64,000 nt of DNA from Nothopassalora personata. Lineage: Eukaryota; Ascomycota; Dothideomycetes; Mycosphaerellales; Mycosphaerellaceae. Shown here piece after piece: positions 10,400-20,539 of the stretch. Under the pieces are notes generated by a model that had not been told where the DNA came from, did no database searches, and worked only from the letters and a program-made list of their open reading frames with translations. A program made the translations under genes and the position numbers. Positions within the stretch are counted from its first letter, which is position 1; each line of letters starts with the position of its first letter. The stretch is taken from assembly GCA_033816765.1 (NCBI GenBank), contig CM066293.1:3658001-3722000 (forward strand), given 5' to 3'.

Positions 10400-12130
10400 C
10401 TCCCCCTTGAGTATACATCTGATTCAGCGGAATTCCGCAGATCCTCGGCCAACGCTGACCTTGTCCGAACGAGGAGATCAGATCCTCGTTGCTGGTAAAA
10501 CCCAGAGGATTCGTCTCGACCAAGAAACCAAGGCTGCAAGCAAAAAGGAAATAAAAACCTTTGGCCTTTTCGCAGCCGGCGGATTCTGTCGTTATGCAAC
10601 ACCTCAGAGACCTCAAGCCCCATCCATCTCCACACTCACACCCTTGCATTTTCTTCATAACCACCCCTCGGAAAAGCATCGCCTCCCGTGGACCCGATTC
10701 CTTATCCTGCATTCCCGTGCGGTGCAATCCCATTATCAACATCTAGAAATGGAGGAAGCTGGGGAAAGTAGAGTGAGTGGGGTGGAGAGAGGAAGCGACG
10801 TCTTTAGCGGCAATTGCCGCGAGTGCGACAGATCTGGTGCACTGGTAGAGTATCATTCCTCCGCCAGAGTAAGCCGTGGAGCCTCATCTTCCTTGCAGCT
10901 TCAGCTTTAGCTTTGGCGATTTCGGGAGAGGAAAACGTATCGGCTGAGATGGTCGTTACCCAGGGAAATGTGACTCGGAGTTCTTCTTGTGTACGTAGAG
11001 GCCAGATCTCATAGAGACGCCGAGCAAAGCGCAGAAGAGAGCGTGACAAGGTTACCCACAAGAACTCCAGTCACAACAAGTCTCGCTGTATCAACGTGTG
11101 CTGTATTCATAATGGTTAGGGGAGCCAGCGAAATACGCACTCCGTGGGAAGAGTTTCGGAAGGCTCCGGGGTTCACGTCATTTTGTTATTACTCGGCTTC
11201 ACGAAGTAGCTGTGCAGTCGCTAACATTTTCACTGAACTGCCTTTACATGCTTCTCGAAAGTGGTATATCTGCCGGCCAATTGTTCGTGGTTGCCGAAAT
11301 AATGTGCATGATGTCGTCCTGTGGACGCGATGATGGGTGAAGCTTGGCCAGCAACTTCTTCGCAACCCGGCCCGGATTCACAGGTCGCACCTGCATATCA
11401 AATGCTACGCATGCTCATTTGACACGTATATAGGATTATTGTAGTCGCACGTGCATAGCGACGTAAACTCCCGCAAGCTGCATTTGACACTATGCTCACA
11501 CGTCAACACTTACCTGTTAACAGCACAACGTGTTTTTACGCGATGACAGTAAGCAGAACACGCAAGCATAATACGCTAATAACGACGGGAAAAGAGTTAG
11601 AGCGATGTAAGCTGTGTGAATGGTGTTGCCATAACAATGTTGCCGGGATGCGAGGGATGCCGGGGTGCGGAGAAGTTCCTGGCGTCGACATGGCAAGACG
11701 GCTTGGGTACAAGATAATTTGGGAAGCAAGTTGGTCAGTAAATAGTGAGTCGTTACGCTAAGTCAATGGGCCAGTTTCTGAAATCCAACTCTGTACAATG
11801 TAGGATTGACCAACAATGCGCATTCTCCCCATCGATGTGATGCAGGCAAGGAGTGGTCCGATGAAGATATTGCAAGAGCAGATGCAGAAAGACTCGAGAG
11901 CGGAACAGTTGAAGTAAAAGTGTTGCCATTGCAAAGCAGTTGACGGCAGTACCAACATGCGGGGCCTCCTAAGAGCAGTAGCACAACGATGACGAGCACT
12001 TCAAACAGGATCTGTGGCGCACGAGTGTATTAGGCCATGTTCGACCTCCCTCCCCGTATCAGTTGCCCGACTCTCGCCGCAGAACCGCCAAATGTGCGAA
12101 AGTATCCAAACCCCATGAGGCGTTGCTCCA
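10400..12130. other. Stretch with no firm gene
   Basis: Short frames only. The most protein-like is minus-strand 10804-11061 (YEIWPLRTQEELRV, SPEIAKAKAEAARKMRLHG), which could be an exon or a remnant, but no gene can be built around it. Confidence 0.4.
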
Positions 12131-12136
12131 ACCCAC

Positions 12137-13546
12137 TCACACACCAATCCACTCCCTCCAGACAGGGCAATTCGCAATACGATTCTGCTCAATATCGAAC
12201 TCTTTCAGCGCCGTCTGACTCCCCTCACATTGCCAAGGCCATGACCATAACACAGGATCCGCTGCCTGCTTCCAAAGCAGCGCCAGTGGCTTAATGCTAT
12301 CTGGATCTGCAGCCGCCGTATCAACCCACTCCGGCTTGTTCTTCCAAAACGTGGAAAGCCACTCGATGACCGCCATCTTCCAAAGGGAGTTCGGTTCTGC
12401 CCCAGTGGGTCGAAGAAGCCAGGAGAATGCGTCCTGTAGGTCGTGAAACTTGGCGTGAAGCGGTTGGATGGTATCGTATTGGATCGGGGGGGTTCGCGTG
12501 TGCTCGAGGCTGGTCGCGCAAAGTTGGCGGAGATCTTGGAGGAGATCTTGGAGGCCAGTAAGACCTTCGCGCTGGTGCTTTGCGACGGCCAAAAGGCCAT
12601 GACGGTAGGCGGAGTGCAGGAGGGAGACAAGAAAGCGGGTGCGGTATCGTTGAATGTCGGCGCGGTGTTGTTGGACGTGTTGGTGAGATTCGTAGCTGTG
12701 GACGTACTCGATGGCCAGGTCGGCGATGTGAGACTGAAGCTCAGTGCGGTATGCTTCAAGCTCGTCGAGCTCGTAGCTGGCCATCTTGACGAACGCGGCG
12801 TTTGCCTGCACAGCAGCAGTGATATGGCTTTCGAAGGAGGCGAGGCGAATCGAGGTCTGCCGTAAGGTGTCAGTCGCCCTCATCGTGGCGAAACGTGGTG
12901 CGAAGGTTGCGAGGGTGGACTGCCAGACAGTCGCCAGGAGGGATCGGTCGCGTTCCTTCATGTCATGGCGCAGAACTTTCCACGCGGGCAGTACCCGAGT
13001 AGCCAAGATGCGTTGATCTCGCCGGGTCGCGGTCATAGCGCGTAGGACATCGTGGCGACGGTGGTAGGCTTCGGGTGTCTCGCTCTGATACAGAAGCGCA
13101 GCAGTCGAGTCATCTGGCGGCGGCTCGTCTTGATGCGTGGCGAAGAACAGGTCGGCCGCGGGAGAGAGCAAAGCAGCCACAAAGTCATCTCCAAAGGTCG
13201 CCCAGGCTGTTTCATCGCGGTAATAGTCGTGTTGAGCTTCGATGCTGCGGACGCTGGCGCGGAGCATGTCGGCCAACTCGACATCCAGTGTCCATGGGAG
13301 CGGATGGGTATGAGGGTGGACCGAGCCACAGTGGGGGGTGGTGATGGTGGGAGTGGGACAGTGGCAGCGAGCAAAAAGCCAGCTCCATACGTCGTCGTCG
13401 GCGCATCGTGGCAGGGCTACTGGTGATGTTGATGTCCATCCGACGTGGCCTGCCAGGATGAATGCAAGCATGAGCATTATGCTTATGGGCAGCCATCGGA
13501 CCTCGGCCCGCAACCAGTCCGGCAGACGCATCGTGATACTCCTCAA
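12137..13546 (-). CDS. Membrane-anchored helical protein (469 aa), unknown family
   Basis: One uninterrupted frame from ATG 13546 (MRSITMRLPDWLRAEVRW) to a stop at 12137; a second ATG five codons later is equally possible. Residues about 17-37 are a hydrophobic helix (WLPISIMLMLAFILAGHVG) preceded by basic residues, so a type II signal anchor is likely. The rest is long, mostly helical and polar, with heptad-like stretches (TDTLRQTSIRLASFESHITA, LEAYRTELQSHIADLAIEY) and a Trp/Pro-rich C-terminal region (WLLRPTGAEPNSLWKM, WSWPWQCEG). The gene is transcribed away from the gene at 14005, with 458 bp between the starts. Both have an N-terminal membrane helix and a long helical body, suggesting related or co-regulated genes. 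I recognise no catalytic motif. Confidence 0.75.
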   Translation of the reverse strand: MRSITMRLPDWLRAEVRWLPISIMLMLAFILAGHVGWTSTSPVALPRCADDDVWSWLFARCHCPTPTITTPHCGSVHPHTHPLPWTLDVELADMLRASVRSIEAQHDYYRDETAWATFGDDFVAALLSPAADLFFATHQDEPPPDDSTAALLYQSETPEAYHRRHDVLRAMTATRRDQRILATRVLPAWKVLRHDMKERDRSLLATVWQSTLATFAPRFATMRATDTLRQTSIRLASFESHITAAVQANAAFVKMASYELDELEAYRTELQSHIADLAIEYVHSYESHQHVQQHRADIQRYRTRFLVSLLHSAYRHGLLAVAKHQREGLTGLQDLLQDLRQLCATSLEHTRTPPIQYDTIQPLHAKFHDLQDAFSWLLRPTGAEPNSLWKMAVIEWLSTFWKNKPEWVDTAAADPDSIKPLALLWKQAADPVLWSWPWQCEGSQTALKEFDIEQNRIANCPVWREWIGV

Positions 13547-14004
13547 TACTCGTCGTCGGTAGTGAACATGCGACTTTGCAGGCTGATGCGCGATGCAAAC
13601 GATGATGATTCGGTTGATGTTAAAGACATGGCGCTCGCTGGTCGAAGACGCATCTTCTTTGTCTGTCGAACCGGCACCGCAGTTGGACTAGGCTCAAGAT
13701 TGACGACAATAGCAGCGCAATCTTTGTCTCACCACCTTGTGCGACATGCAACATGCAACATGCGACACGCGAGACATGGGCAAGACATGTTCTCTGCTCC
13801 GAAGCATACTATCTTCTTCCTGCAGGTGAGTCTCCATTTATTTGTTCCCTTGATATCTTCGCATTGCACTTTCGGGCGATTCCAAATTTCATACATCGTT
13901 GCTTTATACATCTTTGCTTTACACACCTTGCCCTTCCAGAACACACCTTGACGAGTGCGAGCCCTTTCATTCCTTCGCACCACCGACCCACATCCAGCAT
14001 CGCA
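13547..14004. promoter_or_regulatory. Shared region between two divergent starts
   Basis: 458 bp separate the two ATGs, and both promoters must lie here. It contains a clean donor CAG|GTGAGT at 13826 on the plus strand with candidate acceptors up to CCAG at 13997, so the plus gene may have a 5'-UTR intron. No clear TATA box is identified. Confidence 0.45.
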
Positions 14005-15345
14005 ATGCACACCATGAACGAGGACGAGGACGAGAACGACTGCACAATTCAGGCTCATATCCTAGACCACCACCTGATTGCCGCAGTCAACGAGCGGGCT
14101 GAGCAAGAGCTATGGCAGACTTTGCAAGACCTACACCGAAACTCATACCAGCGCTGCATTCGCTGCGTCACCGCTTGCATCCGCTTCATTTCGTGGCCCG
14201 GCTTCCTTGTCCCCGCTGCCATCGCCGTGCTTATCAGTTCGGCCATCCTCAGCTTCGGGCGGGTCTGTGACTATTACCCAGTCCGCGCGCTGTCCTTCGG
14301 CTGGGCCTGGTTGGTGGGAACAAGATCTTTCTGTCTCGACCTGAAGGAGGCCGACCTGCACAACTGGCCGACGCCAGGAGCCGGTGACGTGGCTGTTCCT
14401 GGCTCGAGCTTCATGTCCACGGAGTATTGCCAGAAAGATGGTTATCGGATGCATCTCTACGGAAGTGCTCGAACCATCAGCAACGCTGTAGCTCACATCG
14501 ACTCACACTCGCATTCTACTATGTTCAATTATGACAATATCAGCACCGGCGTCGCTCTGCTCGAAGGCAATCTAAACTCATTTCGCAACGACTTCGATTC
14601 CTTCCTTCCCAGGTTCGAGTCATACGTTACCTTTGGCCAACATCGCACCCGCTCTTTCCGTCGTCGAGCCAAAGGTATCGAGAAAGCTGCATCCGGATCT
14701 TGGACGTTGATATCTTTGCTGCGACGCAGCCCGGGACACCTTTACGACTTCACAGACGAGTCACGATTCGAGCGGCAGATTGTCCATTTCCTGAAAGACC
14801 TCGAAAGAAAGACGACGATCGAAGCCCAGGCGGCACGTCAGCTGGAGAGCGCAATGAACATGGTAGACAGGGCGATCAACGTGCAGAAGGTAGAGGTTCG
14901 CAAGGGTAGGCAGCAGTTCATTCGCCATTGCGCTGAGCAACCGGGCCCTGTTCCTGCCCCAGTGCGGTCGAAATGGCTCCTGATGCGCGTTTACAGACGC
15001 CTCTTTTCCGAACCGCAGCCTAGCCCGAGGTATGATGCACTAGATCTGAGGTGTACGCAGGATTTCGCGCATCACCTTACCGAGCTCGAGAAAGTGGAAA
15101 AGGCAATGGAGACTCTTCGCGGCTTCACGCGGCCACTAGGAGAGTTGTTGGCGACTGCGGTGGTGGCCAGGATGGCGGTTGTCAAGCTCAGTGTCGAGGA
15201 ATGTCGATCGAACTTCCCAGATAATGAGAAGGAACGAAGGGAGGCGAACTGGGTGGAGACGTTGGATTTGCAGATTCTTATCAATAACCTGGACTCGTTA
15301 GGAGTGATCTTCGAGATGAAGTGTCGTATAAGGACGAATGGGTAA
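14005..15345 (+). CDS. Membrane-anchored helical protein (446 aa), unknown family
   Basis: The frame is open from 13753, but the protein-like part starts at ATG 14005 (MHTMNEDEDENDC); a second ATG lies at 14014. An acidic N-terminus is followed by a hydrophobic segment at residues about 64-85 (FLVPAAIAVLISSAILSFG), then a long soluble part with coiled-coil text (ALLEGNLNSFRNDFDSFL, IEAQAARQLESAMNMVDRAI, HLTELEKVEKAMETLRGF). The stop is TAA at 15345. It pairs divergently with the gene ending at 12137, and the shared architecture (one N-terminal TM, long helical body of about 450 residues) suggests a common family. No enzymatic motif is visible; a structural or membrane-scaffold role is only a guess. 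Confidence 0.75.
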   Translation: MHTMNEDEDENDCTIQAHILDHHLIAAVNERAEQELWQTLQDLHRNSYQRCIRCVTACIRFISWPGFLVPAAIAVLISSAILSFGRVCDYYPVRALSFGWAWLVGTRSFCLDLKEADLHNWPTPGAGDVAVPGSSFMSTEYCQKDGYRMHLYGSARTISNAVAHIDSHSHSTMFNYDNISTGVALLEGNLNSFRNDFDSFLPRFESYVTFGQHRTRSFRRRAKGIEKAASGSWTLISLLRRSPGHLYDFTDESRFERQIVHFLKDLERKTTIEAQAARQLESAMNMVDRAINVQKVEVRKGRQQFIRHCAEQPGPVPAPVRSKWLLMRVYRRLFSEPQPSPRYDALDLRCTQDFAHHLTELEKVEKAMETLRGFTRPLGELLATAVVARMAVVKLSVEECRSNFPDNEKERREANWVETLDLQILINNLDSLGVIFEMKCRIRTNG

Positions 15346-15349
15346 CCAT

Positions 15350-16178
15350 TGGGGCGGATGGTCATGATCAGTCAGAGTCGCAGCACCAGAGAAGTCTTCC
15401 GCGGCGTTGTTGTGAACTTGCTCCAACATTTTTTTCACACCACTGGATTATTCTCACATGCTGAACAGTTGATACTCGGGATGGCGGCTGTGCTGTACTC
15501 TCGTTTCACCGTATTATAGTAATCCAAGCTCGGGATAACAAGAGCCGAAACAACCTCGACCCGAAGAGCGTGGCAGTGTACGCGACGCGACATCGCGGCC
15601 CACGCCAGTATTGATTCCAACATGCCATCATTCACATCGTCCTGCGCGCTCATCTGCTCCGACATGGAACGCACGCAAGACCAAGCAGTCCCACGCGAGC
15701 CTCACGCCAAAACCAGACGAGCGCTGGCAATGTTGAACCTTCGCTCCTCGATTATCAGCTCACTAAACAATCATGTACATCGCCTCAACACGCTGACCAC
15801 ATACAATCACGAGATGTCTACAGCTAGCACGAGTCAACCACTTAACAATTATTGATGGGTTTGAACTAATGGACCTCAAGCTCTCCACGGAAGCCAGAAT
15901 CGACACACCAATCCTCACCGAGCAAACTCGTCAGACGCAGCACCAGCGTAGGTAAACGCAAAATCCTTTTCGCACCAAACGCTGCGATCTCAAATGATAT
16001 ACGATCTCGAGCGATGCGCGATATGGTCCGATATACGATCTCGACTATTACACCTGGTTATTAGAGCAGACATTTCAGCGCCGCAAGCTCTCGAGAAAGG
16101 ACAAAGGTAACAAAGGTAACAATGAGGCAGATCTACGGCAATAGGAGGCATCGGTGGGGCACTGTGACAGCGCTGGAT
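15350..16178. other. Intergenic stretch with two weak divergent small frames
   Basis: Minus 15435-15674 (MRSMSEQMSAQDDVNDGML) and plus 15622-15855 (MERTQDQAVPREPHAKTRRA) are protein-like over 60-80 codons, but no homology or splice signals support them. Confidence 0.3.
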
Positions 16179-16263
16179 CGGCGGAGGGAATAGCACGGCG
16201 GAGGGCATACCACGGCGGAGGGCATACCACGGCGGAGGGCATACCACGGCGGAGGGCATACCA
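16179..16263. repeat. 17-bp minisatellite, five units
   Basis: Unit CGGCGGAGGGCATACCA occurs four times exactly at 16196-16263, preceded by one diverged unit at 16179-16195 (GAATAGCA in place of GCATACCA). The perfect identity of four units indicates recent expansion. Confidence 0.95.
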
Positions 16264-17029
16264 CGGCGCAGCGCAGAAGCCGGATACTTCTCTGTTCGCG
16301 CAAGCATCGATTCTCGTGCGAGGAAGTCGTCGCAGGCCAACATCCTCTCCCTTCTCAGCGCGGATTACCATTTAAGATGAATTTGGATCATTTCCTCCAG
16401 CTGTTTTCGGGTCGCTGGAGTTCTGCAGTGTACGAGGTGGAGGCACCGCCCGCGCTTGAGCAAAGTGTATCACAGATTCCATGTGTGTACCTAGCCGGAG
16501 CTCAAGATCAAAAGTGGTAGACTGAGGTCATTCCCATCCTCTTGACCAGTCCTCTACACGCCAACTCCTGTCCAAAACATGAACATAAGAGGATCGAAGC
16601 AGAACACCGACTGAATAAGGCCCGTACTACATCATTCAGTCGACTGTTTGCCGGGTCTCTACGCATTTTCGATCACGCCGATTGCTTGCACAGTACGTTA
16701 CAGCTACAGCATGCAAGCGCACGAATCAGCCTTGTGAGTACAAACGTATTGGCACCGACGTCAATGTGCTAAAAGGAGAGAAACTTGACTGTACACCCTG
16801 AGCACCGACGTATATCGCGGAATTCAACAGCAGGCAGGTGGAGGATGGCAGATATATGTCTGTGTTTGGGAGGAATGGATCATGGGAGAATCTCCCCAGC
16901 TCAAATTTCGGTCGATTAGAGTGCTGTTAGTGACGATCGTACGGTGCCTTGCCGTGCCGAATGCCAGGATGGTTGCAGCGTGGCATACGTACTGCCAAAA
17001 GCCGACAGCTTCCTTGGACTCATCTGCCT

Positions 17030-17205
17030 TAGACTCAGCTCCGTCGAATACGCCTCCCTTGGATTCGCCTCCCTTGGATCTGCCTCCCTTGGATTCGCCT
17101 CCCTTGGACTCGCCTCCCTTGGACTCACCTCCCTCAGACTTGGACTCACCTTTCCCGGACTCAACCCCCTCGGATTCATCTCCCTTTAACTGCTCTCCCT
17201 TGGAT
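17030..17205. repeat. 15-bp tandem repeat open in three or more frames
   Basis: About eleven diverged copies of a GACTCGCCTCCCTTG-type unit. Because the unit is a multiple of three, long frames cross it on both strands: minus 16824-17231 gives ESKGG pentapeptides, plus 16882-17244 gives LDSPP, another plus frame gives SLGFA. Which, if any, is translated cannot be told; the minus frame starts with a reasonable ATG (MCKAIVFHASKGEQLKGDES). Confidence 0.85.
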
Positions 17206-17420
17206 GCATGGAACACGATTGCTTTGCACATACGTCATGTTTAAGCTCTTACTAACGCAACCATGTCTCTCCAATGCTTTCATCGGCGATACTGGCACCT
17301 CGTGTTGGTCAGTCTGGGGAATAGGCCGTTTGTATTTTCCATGTCGAGCGACATCCAAGCTGGGAGTGATCTGAAGGTCGGACCAAGCAGCGCAACTAAG
17401 AATGCTAACGACTGGACAGT

Positions 17421-17610
17421 TTTGAGCACAGACGGGAGATCTTCTACGCAGACGAACGCTGCGTGCCGCAGGACCACGACGATTCCAACCACAAGCTCGT
17501 CAAGACGATCTGCTCGACAATGTCTTGCATCAACTCGGCCAGCCAAAAGTGTACGCCATTAAACGACCAATCTCGCGGACCCGCAGGAAGTAGCCGAGCA
17601 GTATTAGCTA
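17421..17610 (+). pseudogene. 6-phosphogluconolactonase remnant
   Basis: Three consecutive plus-strand frames reproduce the central part of 6-phosphogluconolactonase (hydrolysis of 6-phosphoglucono-lactone, oxidative pentose phosphate pathway, cytosol). From 17421: FEHRREIFYADERCVPQDHD then DSNHKLVK, matching the family's F-ADER-VP-DH-DSN-KLV signature. From about 17504 in the next frame: DDLLDNVLHQLGQPKVYAI, matching the following helix and 'VYxI' strand. From 17569 in the third frame: NLADPQEVAEQY, matching the 'DPEEVAxxY' helix, then TAG. The order and spacing are those of the real enzyme, but two indels and stops have destroyed it. Neither the N-terminal SGG motif nor the C-terminal GMGPDGH motif is found. 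It is most likely a decayed duplicate. Confidence 0.7.
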
Positions 17611-18090
17611 CAGCGCTACCGAAGCTTCCTGCTTGTCGTGCAAGACAGTCTTATTCCCATTATCGACACTAAAGCTGCACAGCATTGAAGCAGGCAGGCT
17701 GCCTGGCGACTGGAGGCGTACTTGAGATCGCTCACAATCATGCTGCGTTGCCGGTCTGCTGTCAGGTCCTCAGAAGCCGACTGGATGATAAAGGCGGCAA
17801 TCCATTGGACACGGAGCAGAGGCTCAGGACGAAGTTTCCGCAGTTGGGTCCCCACAACTACTCTCCCACAGACCACTATCACCCTAGCAACCTTGACATG
17901 ATGAGTCCTCTACCCGTACGCGTCATCCAAAGCTCAAGATACATGAACTCCCACACGCGCGAGATGGAAATGCTCGCACAGAATTGCGTCCGGCTGGAAA
18001 AGCAGGCTTGGCATTGAGCGACCAAACTACGAAAACCACTGCCGCCTAATCGTCAGGCTGTCTCTTCCGTCACCGCCTCGCTGCGATTCG

Positions 18091-18321
18091 ATGGTCATGG
18101 ATAAGATAAGCCACCACTTTCATGACAGCACGAAGTCTACCACGAAGCCAATTCGTGAAGTGCTTGGCTCGTACCAGGACAGCGAAGTGCAGAAGTACGC
18201 ATCATGCGCCGTCTCGACTTTCTTGCCACCATCGAAGCTCTTCGCGGGACTTGGCACTGTTGCTCCTTTTGTGAGCACGGCGGCTGCCATCCTTTTCGTG
18301 CTCTACAACGCCCTAGTATGA
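18091..18321 (+). CDS. Short frame with hydrophobic C-terminus, doubtful
   Basis: A 76-codon frame (MVMDKISHHFHDSTKS) ends with a hydrophobic tail (GTVAPFVSTAAAILFVLYN), as in tail-anchored proteins. It has no homology, no supporting neighbour gene and no splice evidence, and could be chance. Confidence 0.2.
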   Translation: MVMDKISHHFHDSTKSTTKPIREVLGSYQDSEVQKYASCAVSTFLPPSKLFAGLGTVAPFVSTAAAILFVLYNALV

Positions 18322-18502
18322 TAGATCCAAATCGTGACATTGCAAGAAAGACGTGATCAAATGAGGGTCGAGAGTTGTAGAGTTGCTTATTGATTAAGGG
18401 CCTGTCAGCACGGTTTAGTGAATGTTGGTCTTAACGAGTTCCAGAACCAACTCGGTTGCATATCGTAGCATCCACTTCCCATCGGTGGCCGACTCACCCA
18501 CC

Positions 18503-18682
18503 CATCGTCTCCATAGCCAAGGCCGCACACAGCCAACAGCATCCAGGAGATGAGAAGGTCCTGCTGCGAGCAACTTCTACGTCCCACTGATCGCCTATGC
18601 ACACACCGTCTCCGCAGCCAAGGTTGCACACCAGGCCAATAACGTCCAGGAGATAGCATGTTCTGCTTCGAGCAGCTTTGAT
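18503..18682. repeat. ~101-bp imperfect tandem duplication
   Basis: The segment from CATCGTCTCC at 18503 (AGCCAAGG, CATCCAGGAGAT, TGCGAGCAACT) recurs from CACCGTCTCC at 18604 (AGCCAAGG, CGTCCAGGAGAT, TTCGAGCAGCT) with scattered substitutions. It lies within a minus-strand frame (18405-18899) whose N-terminal half (FDFGEVYYMAEWLMEQRS) looks protein-like. Confidence 0.75.
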
Positions 18683-19299
18683 GGCTCTCATACTCACAAA
18701 GACGCAGTCTTTGCATCCATGAGACACACCTTGCTGATTCGGCTTTCCCTTTCTTCGCCATCACTTTGCCGCGCAAGCTCTTCGCTGACATACTGAGCAC
18801 CGCAGACCGTTGTTCCATTAACCATTCTGCCATATAGTAGACCTCTCCAAAGTCGAAAGGCTCTGCCGACCTGAATGACAGCGGAACCGCTCGATACATT
18901 CAGTATATGCCGATCACATCTTCTGTGTACTCACTGATCTTGCCTCACAGAACATCGCAGTCCAATAGGCAGTGACAAGGGAAGATGTAAAGCTTTAGTA
19001 AAGACGTTACACCGGGCGCTGGGGGATTATCTAGCAGCACTTCGTCTTGTCAACCTCATCAACTCTAAGCGCAATGGAGCGATAAACGAGAGCTGCGATG
19101 TTGCTCTTCTCCTTTCCGATGCTAACAACTTGAATCTTCTCTAATAATACTATAGCCGGTGTATGTTCACTAGAATGATGCAGATCTTAACAATGCGACT
19201 TCGATCTTGGACTTTAGGGCGATCAACAGAATCGGGGTCGATGCATTATAGGAAGTCGCCGGGAAGAACATAGCAGACAGGCTGAAGTATCGAAGCCTC

Positions 19300-19640
19300 T
19301 GACCACCACACTTGTAGAGCTACCGACCCATTACATCGGCGCCACACTGCTACGAAGACGGAAAAGGCTTTTGTGCGAGTACGAGTTACACAGGAGAGCT
19401 TCACCCCTACTGAGCATAACGCCTACCGGTGTCAAGAGTCGACAAACTCCTTTAACCGAGCTGCGTTATGCCAGAATGGATAGTGAAGTTAGCTATAAGC
19501 CGCACAAGCGCTTGGTGAAGCAGCCCGTGCAACCCGTCCTCAGTCTCCATGCAGTTCGATGAGCTTGGTATCGATACGTCACTCGTGGGATCCCCGCCAG
19601 AAGCCCGTCGTTACAACAGTATTTCCAGGGCTGCAGCGAC
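19300..19640 (+). pseudogene. Non-LTR retrotransposon (LINE) reverse-transcriptase remnant
   Basis: Spaced motifs of a Tad-like LINE reverse transcriptase are readable: SYRPIT at 19318 (family 'YRPI' motif), MPEWIVKLA at 19468 in the same frame, and RGIPARSPS at 19584 in a shifted frame, standing for 'GIPQGSPLSP'. The roughly 39-residue spacing between MPEW and GIP is that expected for these enzymes. The frame is interrupted by several stops and at least one shift, so it is inactive. The individual motifs are short; the ordered combination is the evidence. Confidence 0.5.
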
Positions 19641-20232
19641 TTCCGTCTCGAGTGAACTGTACATAAGCTTGGGGCAGTCCGATAAATCACTTTGATACAT
19701 CAGTCTAACCCTAAGCATCGGGGTTGACGGACCTCGCACAAGCTTGACTTTAGCGCCTTTTGCATCAATTTGGCGCATTGTGGACCTCACGTCCGGTATA
19801 CAAAGGCGGGACAATCCAGGATGCTGGAAAAGCGGTTTGTAATGCCTGACATTGGCCAGATCCGGAGCCTCGAGATGTCATTCCTGACAAGTCGCTACTG
19901 GGATGGACAGTAATCTGGAGAATGAAGCGATGCCGTTTGGTGGACCCTAACAGCGCCTTCCACGCAAGGTACTGAGAGTCTGAGACTCTTTATCTCTTCG
20001 ACAACACCTGCAGACCCTACACCGATAGCAGAACACCCTGGAGCTCCCGCCAGCCGTGTCAACCTACCCATCCCTGAGCCCTCCTCACAGATCACTGCAT
20101 GCTATGTTAGCAAGACCACAACCTGCAGTCGGCGGTCCTGCTGCGCCATTTACGCCATTTCCATATCACGGATATAACGTCATCCATGAGTAGCTTAATG
20201 CGACTCAAGCGTCCTCTCCCGCGGCACTGACC

Positions 20233-20529
20233 CTAGCGATAACGATTTACAGGCTGTTTTCTCCACAACTCGAAGTCGACAAACTCGTCCTCTGCACAGT
20301 TGAAGCTCGAATTATGGCTGTCTTCCACGTCGAACCTTCTCACTGCAGTGTTTGTCCAATTATTAACTGTAGCCTCAGCCTTCTCGATGTAATCCTTGTG
20401 ACTATCGTAATCGTCATCCATGAAGTCGTCGACGTCCATGCTATCATCTACTTTAGGGCTGTCGAAGGACGTGTGTAATGCAATGATGGAAAAGGCTGCA
20501 ATGAGTAAAAATTCACGACTTTCGTACAT
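20233..20529 (-). CDS. Small acidic protein with hydrophobic N-terminus (98 aa), weak
   Basis: ATG at 20529 (MYESREFLLIAAFSIIALHTS) gives a signal-peptide-like or anchor segment, followed by an acidic tract (DDSMDVDDFMDDDYDSHKDY) and a soluble end to TAG/TGA-type termination at 20233. Two cysteines only. It could be a small secreted protein or a fragment. No homology is recognised. Confidence 0.3.
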   Translation of the reverse strand: MYESREFLLIAAFSIIALHTSFDSPKVDDSMDVDDFMDDDYDSHKDYIEKAEATVNNWTNTAVRRFDVEDSHNSSFNCAEDEFVDFELWRKQPVNRYR

Positions 20530-20539
20530 AGTGTCCTTA

